In this document: positions 58,213-64,000 of the stretch, in pieces
Numbering within the stretch: the stretch's first letter is position 1
Layout of the letters: each line of letters opens with the position of its first letter
Assembly: GCF_001659605.2 (NCBI RefSeq)
Contig: NC_035163.2
Coordinates: forward strand, 31,336,158-31,400,157
Length of the DNA: 64,000 nucleotides
Source of the DNA: Manihot esculenta
Taxonomy: Eukaryota > Streptophyta > Magnoliopsida > Malpighiales > Euphorbiaceae
Direction: 5' to 3'
The notes under the pieces: model-generated
The model's database searches: none
Told to the model about the DNA's origin: nothing
Seen by the model: only the letters and a program-made list of their open reading frames with translations
Made by a program: the position numbers and the translations under genes

Positions 58213-61200
58213 ATGGGTGCCTTAACCTGCATCAGCAGGCAAGACCCATATTCAAATTCTCCTGATTTTCACATTTCAAAAAAGCCCAGATTGTCGTTCA
58301 TGTGTCAAGCTTCGAACCAAACCCTTGGATCCTCCAACAGTACAGTCTCTAGAATCTCCCGGTACCCAGCAACAACCTCAAAATTTCGCCGGGAAGTTCA
58401 TGCACCTTGCAGAATACTTAAGTTTGGTTTCTCCAGGTCCAACTATACTGATTACAGTGAAACAAAGAAATCTAGTGCTGATGGTATGGGGAATTTCCTG
58501 AGTAAACAGCTGGATTTTGCCAGGAGAAGCGCAATTGATGCCTTTAGGTATTTGCTTAAATATAAGCAAGTTATTGATGTTGACAATGAACTTGAGCAGT
58601 CTGGGAAGGAGATGCTATCTGATGATTCCAGTATAGAAGAAGTTGAGGCTATTGAAGAAAATGGAAGAGAAGGGACGTCTACGGTTTTGGACCAGAGGTC
58701 ACGAGATGGCCTTGTGTGTAATGAGGATGATAATGATGTTAAGATTGTGGAGGAGAGATCTGTGGTTACCGTGGACGAGAATGTAGGGTTGCAAAATGCG
58801 AGGAAAATGTTGGATTCATTGGTATTGAATGGCGAAGTGGATGTATCCAGTGTTGACGTGTACAAGAAATTGTTGGAGAGTGCGGAAAGAAGGAACGGGC
58901 GATTAAAAGCATTGGATTCTGAGATTGAGTTGAATCAAAAGAAGCTGAGCTTTTACCAGTCAACACGGCCTGTGAAGAAACTCGAAGAGAAAGCCGTGGA
59001 GGTAACGGTTTTTGTTCTTTCCTTTTTATGTTTGATGAACCCAGAAATTAGGTAGTTGCCATTGTTTTGTTGGTGAATCAGAATATATGTGTGAAACGCG
59101 TTTTAATTGACTTGCAGGAGATACCTCATGAACCCTTTATTCCGCTTACCAAGGAGGAGGAGTCCTTGGTCAAACGTGCCTTTTCACCCAACAACGGGTA
59201 TGGTTTGATCAATTTTAATTTTGGTAGTTTAGCGGGTGCATGTTACAATGTTATTGGTGTTTATTTTCCTACAGACGGAAGGTCTTGGTCACTCACAAGA
59301 ATTCAAATATTGATATCACCGGAGAAATTTTGCAATGCCTTGGACCAGGCGCATGGTTAAATGACGAGGCTCGTAGAGCTTTATTTATGCATTCATTCAA
59401 AGTATGGCGTTTAAAAATTAACTGATTTCTATGGGTCATTATATGTTTGCTCATTGTCTTGCAGGTCATAAATTTGTACCTTGAGTTGCTAAAAGAAAGA
59501 GAAAAGAGAGAGCCACAGAAGTTTTTGAAATGCCATTTCTTCACCACTTTTTTCTACAAAAAGGTGGTTTCCTTTTTTCTGACTCCAGTCTCTCTTACCC
59601 TTTACGCATGAATCAATGGTTGTTTCTTGTAATGTTAAAATGGTTGTCTTGGGAACTTTGGTGTGTGTCGTCAAATTTTCTGTTCTTTCATATTCACCTT
59701 TATGTTGTCCTTTTGGTTGTTCACTAACATAAAACAAATAACCAAGTTCCCCATATTTAAGGCACACTATTCTTAGTTCTCAGTTTCTGTACTGGCAATG
59801 TCTATATCTTGTCCTTGAAGCTCATATTGTTTTGCAAGAATAATTATATCACCAGTCATTTGAGCTTGCTGAACATATAGAAAGATAAAAGGGAAATATG
59901 TTATTGGAATTCAGAACATTGTTTTTTTTCTATATTTTCCCCTTTGTATTTTGGTTTTCTTGCAAAAGTTTGCTCTTTTGTTGATTGTGTTTTCTTTTCT
60001 TCAAAATTTGCACTATTAGTATCCATGTGTTTATTTATTTAATATTTAATTTCCAGTTAACAAATGGGGAGAAGAACATCTATGATTATAGAGCTGTCAG
60101 AAGATGGACTACAGAAAGAAAGTTGGGTTACTACCTGATTGAATGTGATAAAGTAAGTGAATCACATTGTTTTTATTTCTATCTTATCAATCATCTCATC
60201 CTTTTAGTAGGGATCTTAGTATTGAGCAATTTTATTTTGAACTCAGATATTTGTTCCTGTTCATAGAGAGATACATTGGTGTTTGGCAATTATTAATAAA
60301 AAGGATCGGGAGTTCCAATATCTTGATTCACTCAAAGGAAGGGACTTAAGAGTGCTAGAAAACCTGGTATGCTTTTTGGTGTTACTTTCAAATGTCACAT
60401 GTTGAGAGGCTTGCTACTAAGTTAGGTCAGATAGCACACTGCAGACTCTAGTTCTAACCTAGTTCACTTGTGTACATGTAGTATTATAGGTTAAATAAGA
60501 TTACTTTTGGATTACTGATGTGAATTTAGGCAGTTGTTTAGTCCGATCCAACTAATGAATTGCTCCGCATCAAATGCGGGGTTCTCATTTAGACATTAGC
60601 TAATATGTAATATGTCTGACTTGTAAAAGGGGGACAAATAAAAGATTAACTAATCCGCTGCTTCTAATTGTTGTGTGCCAGGCTAAATACTATGTTGATG
60701 AAGTGAAAGACAAGAGTAAAAAAGACATTGATGTAAGCAATTGGAAACGTGAATTTCTTGAAGAACTTCCTGAACAGCAGAATGGGTGTGTATCTTCTTG
60801 CTTTCTGCTAGTAGTAAGACACTATTAATCATATTAGTGATCCAGTTAAATGCATGTATAAAACATTGGCTTTATAATTGAAAGTTAGATTTATACTTAC
60901 TAACCATTTCCCTAGTTTTGTGTAAAATGGCCTTATCTAATTTACATTAGTATTTACTAATTTGATAATAGAATATTACTAGAACCTCCTTAGTTTAAAT
61001 TTTAAACATGATTAATACTTAGGTCTCTTAAATCCTTGCATTTTATATTGATTTTGTCAGAAGAGTATGTGTACTGTGAACAGCAGGGACCCAAGTATTA
61101 GTTGGACTAAACCTCGGGAGGGTTTTAGTAATCTCACTGCAAAGATATGATACCTTCATTCATTATTATTGTTTTACCACTTAGTTCAAACGATTTTTTG

Positions 61201-61915
61201 TTCAAAACTGGTTTGTATAATTATTTTTCTACATTTGGCCTTGTTTACACCAAACTCTTTAATGGCTGTCATTATATGAAATCATTTTTTTCATGCCAAA
61301 TTCTGTTGTATGGTTGTCTATATTAATTCTGTTTTTGAAAAGTTCCCTTGAGGAATTTGCATATAACATTCTGAAGTACTATACTTATGAAACTTTAAAT
61401 GTCTCATCTTCTTTTCATGGCTAATTCAAGTCTGCATTGGATTCTGATTCAACTCTATTTTTAATTAACAGGTATGACTGTGGTGTGTTCATGATCAAAT
61501 ACGCTGATTTTTATAGTAGAAATGTGGGGCTTTGTTTCAGCCAGGTAAAAAATGTATGAAGGTGTTCTCATGCATAACAATTATGGTTAAAATGCTGGCT
61601 AGTTTTCTTTCGTATCCTAGAAGGTTTTGGAAGGTTTGCTGTATATCTGTTATTTGTAGCCACTGACCTGCATAAACAAGTGTGCCATGTTCCTCATTCT
61701 AATGCATCCAAGTCATGATTCAGGCTAGACTGCTGAAAAAAAATTTTTTTTGGCGCAATAAACTTCAATTCTTGCAACTCAATCTGTGTTTGTTGAAGCA
61801 TAGCGATTCGTTTTGATCTCAATCTCTCTTCCTCTTTTTTCCCTTTTTCAAGGATCACATTTCTTACTTCCGCATGAGGACAGCCAAGGAGATCCTACAA
61901 TTAAGGGCTGACTGA
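58213..61915 (+). CDS. ESD4: ESD4-type SUMO (Ulp1/C48) cysteine protease
   Basis: Nine exons: 58213-59001, 59118-59197, 59275-59368 (or 59401), 59465-59563, 60057-60152, 60247-60366, 60682-60785, 61472-61544 and 61853-61915. The product is about 505 residues (516 with the longer exon 3); Arabidopsis ESD4 is 489. This nuclear-envelope enzyme matures SUMO and removes it from targets, and its loss causes early flowering. The first exon encodes the divergent N-terminal half with an acidic region. The C48 domain starts near FIPLTKEEE and carries the catalytic set His396 (EIHW), Asp413 (YLDS), Gln458 and Cys464 (NGYDCG), numbered for the short form. It ends RMRTAKEILQLRAD as in ESD4. The exon 3 boundary is ambiguous: a conserved junction needs a GC donor, whereas a GT donor adds 11 residues within the catalytic domain. 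Confidence 0.92.
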
Positions 61916-63106
61916 TTAGAGAAGTGAACATGCTACTAAAGTAACGTGGAATAATATGCATTTTGTTTTACTGATTCAGATGTGTCATCTTTTGAGAGAT
62001 GATTGTAAAGGAACTTGAACTCGTGCTTACTTTGTGAATAGGGATCTTTTTTCAACCCTTGTCAACAGTGTGGTAGAAAAGCAGTTTTGTTTTGTCTAGT
62101 TGGATTAATTGTTCAAGGATTGTTCTGATGCAGAACTCTAGGCAAGCTTGTATACACCCGGGTCAGTGCAAGTTGGGTTCTATTTTTTTTGTAGAGTTGA
62201 TCCTGGAGATAATAGGCTTTATTTGTAACTTTTGAAGACATGTTTCTTCTCTCCTATGAGTGGTTCCCTGAATGAAATCAGAGACTGGAATTTCTTTAGG
62301 TAGTTGAGAGTTTGGGATTGTTAAAAAATAAATAATATAAATGGTTATTGACGTTGAAAACCGTAGTTGTTGGAGTCCATCCGATTGAGGGGTGAGTTAG
62401 TGCGTCATTGGATTAATGATTTTCTAAAAAATAATAAGCAAATGAAATTTTTTTTATAAATAAATAATTGTTTGATTAATTGATTATTCCAAAACCCTTT
62501 CTCGTTCAGTTCAAATGAATACCCGACTCTTTGAGTTGGGGCAAAGAAAATCAATAAAAAGATTAAATGCAATTTATGCAAAGCCGCATCAAACTCCAGA
62601 AGTTGCAAGAAAATAATTTCAGAACATATGCGTAAATATATATTTCACATTTTTGTTTTTCCCTTTCTTTCCTACAAGAGAAATGTTATCCAATCATCTT
62701 TTAACAACCTTTCACAGAGCCCACAAACCTTAACCCAACAAATCAGATGCATTCAAAATTACACATTTAACAAACCTATCTATCACCAGCAATGAATGTG
62801 AATGCACATTGCCCACCACCACTCCAAAAGCAAGAAAGCCTGGATGTGAAAACTGAATATCAACGGTTGCCATGCAGTGGCATCAGATCCTTGATTAATC
62901 CTAAAGATGGTTCTCTGCCTCAGGACTGCGAGAATGAAAAATAGAATCATGAGTAAATATATGTAAAGATTCTAGCACAACTGAAAGTAAATCCACATTA
63001 GAGGAACCAATTACATTAAATCAACAGAAGTATTGAAATATGACAGAAGTATGATTACATGATAGGATCAGATCCCATCAGTGGAATAGACGAAATAAGT
63101 GCTCCT
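61916..63106. other. Convergent 3' region between ESD4-type and kinesin genes
   Basis: Probable 3' untranslated sequence at both edges with AT-rich DNA between. No gene or repeat recognised. Confidence 0.5.
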
Positions 63107-64000
63107 TTAACGAGGGACTCTTTTCCGACTCAGTATCTCTTGTTCTTTCAACCGATGTTGGAATCTAGCCAGGCGAGCTTGAAGACTAACTAGACCTGCT
63201 GCCTTGCGTGAGAGCACAAAGCTTAACTGGGTCACGTAGCTATCAATGAGACTGCCTGGTTGATCAACTTCTGCCAGCAGTTTCATTTCCTGAACACCCA
63301 AAATCAACAAATAATCAGTTGATTCTTAATACCAGAAAAATATATTATTCATTTAAATTACAATTAGAAAATAATTTTTTACATGTTGAAGCTAATCTTC
63401 ATAGCAAGGAACATTCAAGCATTCACGAAATAAGTCAATAATTAAAAATCCCACAGTTATATTAAGCAACTGTCTACAGTTAGAATTTAACAATAAGATG
63501 TATTTTCACTTGCCTCACGAACAATCTCCATTGTGTCCTCTATTTCTTTTCTATGAGCGGCAATTAGGGCCTCTTCTTCCTAGAAACACAACACAATAGA
63601 AAGAGATCAATAGAAGCCATAATACAAATAATAGACATACATTAGATAGCAAACCTCAAGTATGGCATTGATATTCCCATCTGAAGGAGGATCAGGTTCA
63701 TGCTGCAGTGATCCAGTACTATAGTTTCCTGTGCTCGGCTGCCTAGAATTTGTGGAAGGAAGATCAGAACCGACACCATTATCTTTCTTCAACCAGTTAC
63801 CCAGCTTTTCAGATTTTTCCTCCTTAGGTCCTTTTCTGCGAGGTGGTGACACCTTTTGCATCTTCTCCTCTGTATCTACAGAGTTTTGGGAGTATGATGA
63901 GGGGATTTTTTTATTTGTAGCACCACCATAAGAATTATTAATTTCAATCCTCTCCTTATCCACTGTGCCAGAAGGCCCAGTTTCGTCTCGTCCACTCAAG
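63107..64000 (-). CDS. KIN13A: Kinesin-13A, C-terminal exons only (runs off the window)
   Basis: Three exons are visible in reading order: from beyond 64000 to 63655, then 63514-63579 and 63107-63289. The motor domain lies outside the window. The Ser/Lys-rich linker (KVSPPRRKGPKEEKSEKLGN) is followed by the highly conserved tail: EEEALIAAHRKEIEDTMEI, VDQPGSLIDSYVTQLSFVL, and the end LKEQEILSRKRVPR. Plant kinesin-13A is an internal-motor microtubule depolymerase linked to Golgi vesicles and to secondary-wall pit patterning. The intron between the last two exons needs a GC donor (GTGAG|GCAAGT) to keep the conserved VREEMKLL junction. I recall KIN13A next to TOC120 in Arabidopsis, consistent with the Toc159-type gene in this window. 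Confidence 0.93.

Overview
This is nuclear DNA from a flowering plant, very probably a eudicot. The evidence is long AT-rich introns with plant-type splice sites, pentatricopeptide and Toc159 genes, an organellar isoleucyl-tRNA synthetase and plant transposon families. Protein wording and the TTCGGCGGCCGAA-rich LTR suggest Euphorbiaceae (cassava/rubber-like), but that is recollection and inference, not a search result.

Layout, left to right. 1-1578: the end of a minus-oriented LTR. 2634-3170 (+): intronless TSPO-type membrane protein. 5141-6251: non-autonomous hAT element with a perfect 8-bp target duplication. 7294-8676 (+): intronless GT34 xyloglucan xylosyltransferase. 11389-17700 (+): 15-exon PRMT4/CARM1 arginine methyltransferase. 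18825-30784 (-): 22-exon organellar isoleucyl-tRNA synthetase, with a GC-AG intron and a probable solo Copia LTR in another intron. 32793-33241: short hAT-like MITE. 33795-35944: complete solo LTR with a perfect 5-bp target duplication, followed by a 208-bp tandem duplication crossing its edge. 36356-40528 (-): intronless Toc159-family import receptor. 41522-43770 (+): four-exon plastid-type protein of unknown function. 44515-45862 (-): five-exon TOG/ARM-repeat protein. 47582-50275 (-): intronless P-class PPR protein. 50877-56009 (+): twelve-exon BTB protein with a germ-cell-less-like C-terminus. 58213-61915 (+): nine-exon ESD4-type SUMO protease. 63107-64000 (-): the last three exons of kinesin-13A, running off the window.

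The genes are ordinary housekeeping and cell-biology genes, not a cluster. Several serve the plastid or mitochondria (IleRS, Toc159, PPR, the unknown plastid-type protein). Toc159/unknown and PPR/BTB are divergent pairs. PRMT4/IleRS, unknown/TOG and ESD4/kinesin are convergent pairs. Neighbouring pairs match pairs that I recall as adjacent or near in Arabidopsis, but scattered over several of its chromosomes, consistent with an ancestral block fractionated after whole-genome duplication.

I see no CRISPR array, phage, bacterial operon or clearly new biological system. The parts most worth a second look are the splice junction inside the ESD4 catalytic domain, the GC-AG introns, the duplication across the LTR edge, and the palindromes between the PPR and BTB genes. 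Exon coordinates were placed by eye from reading frame, splice signals and remembered family sequence; expect occasional errors of one or two bases.
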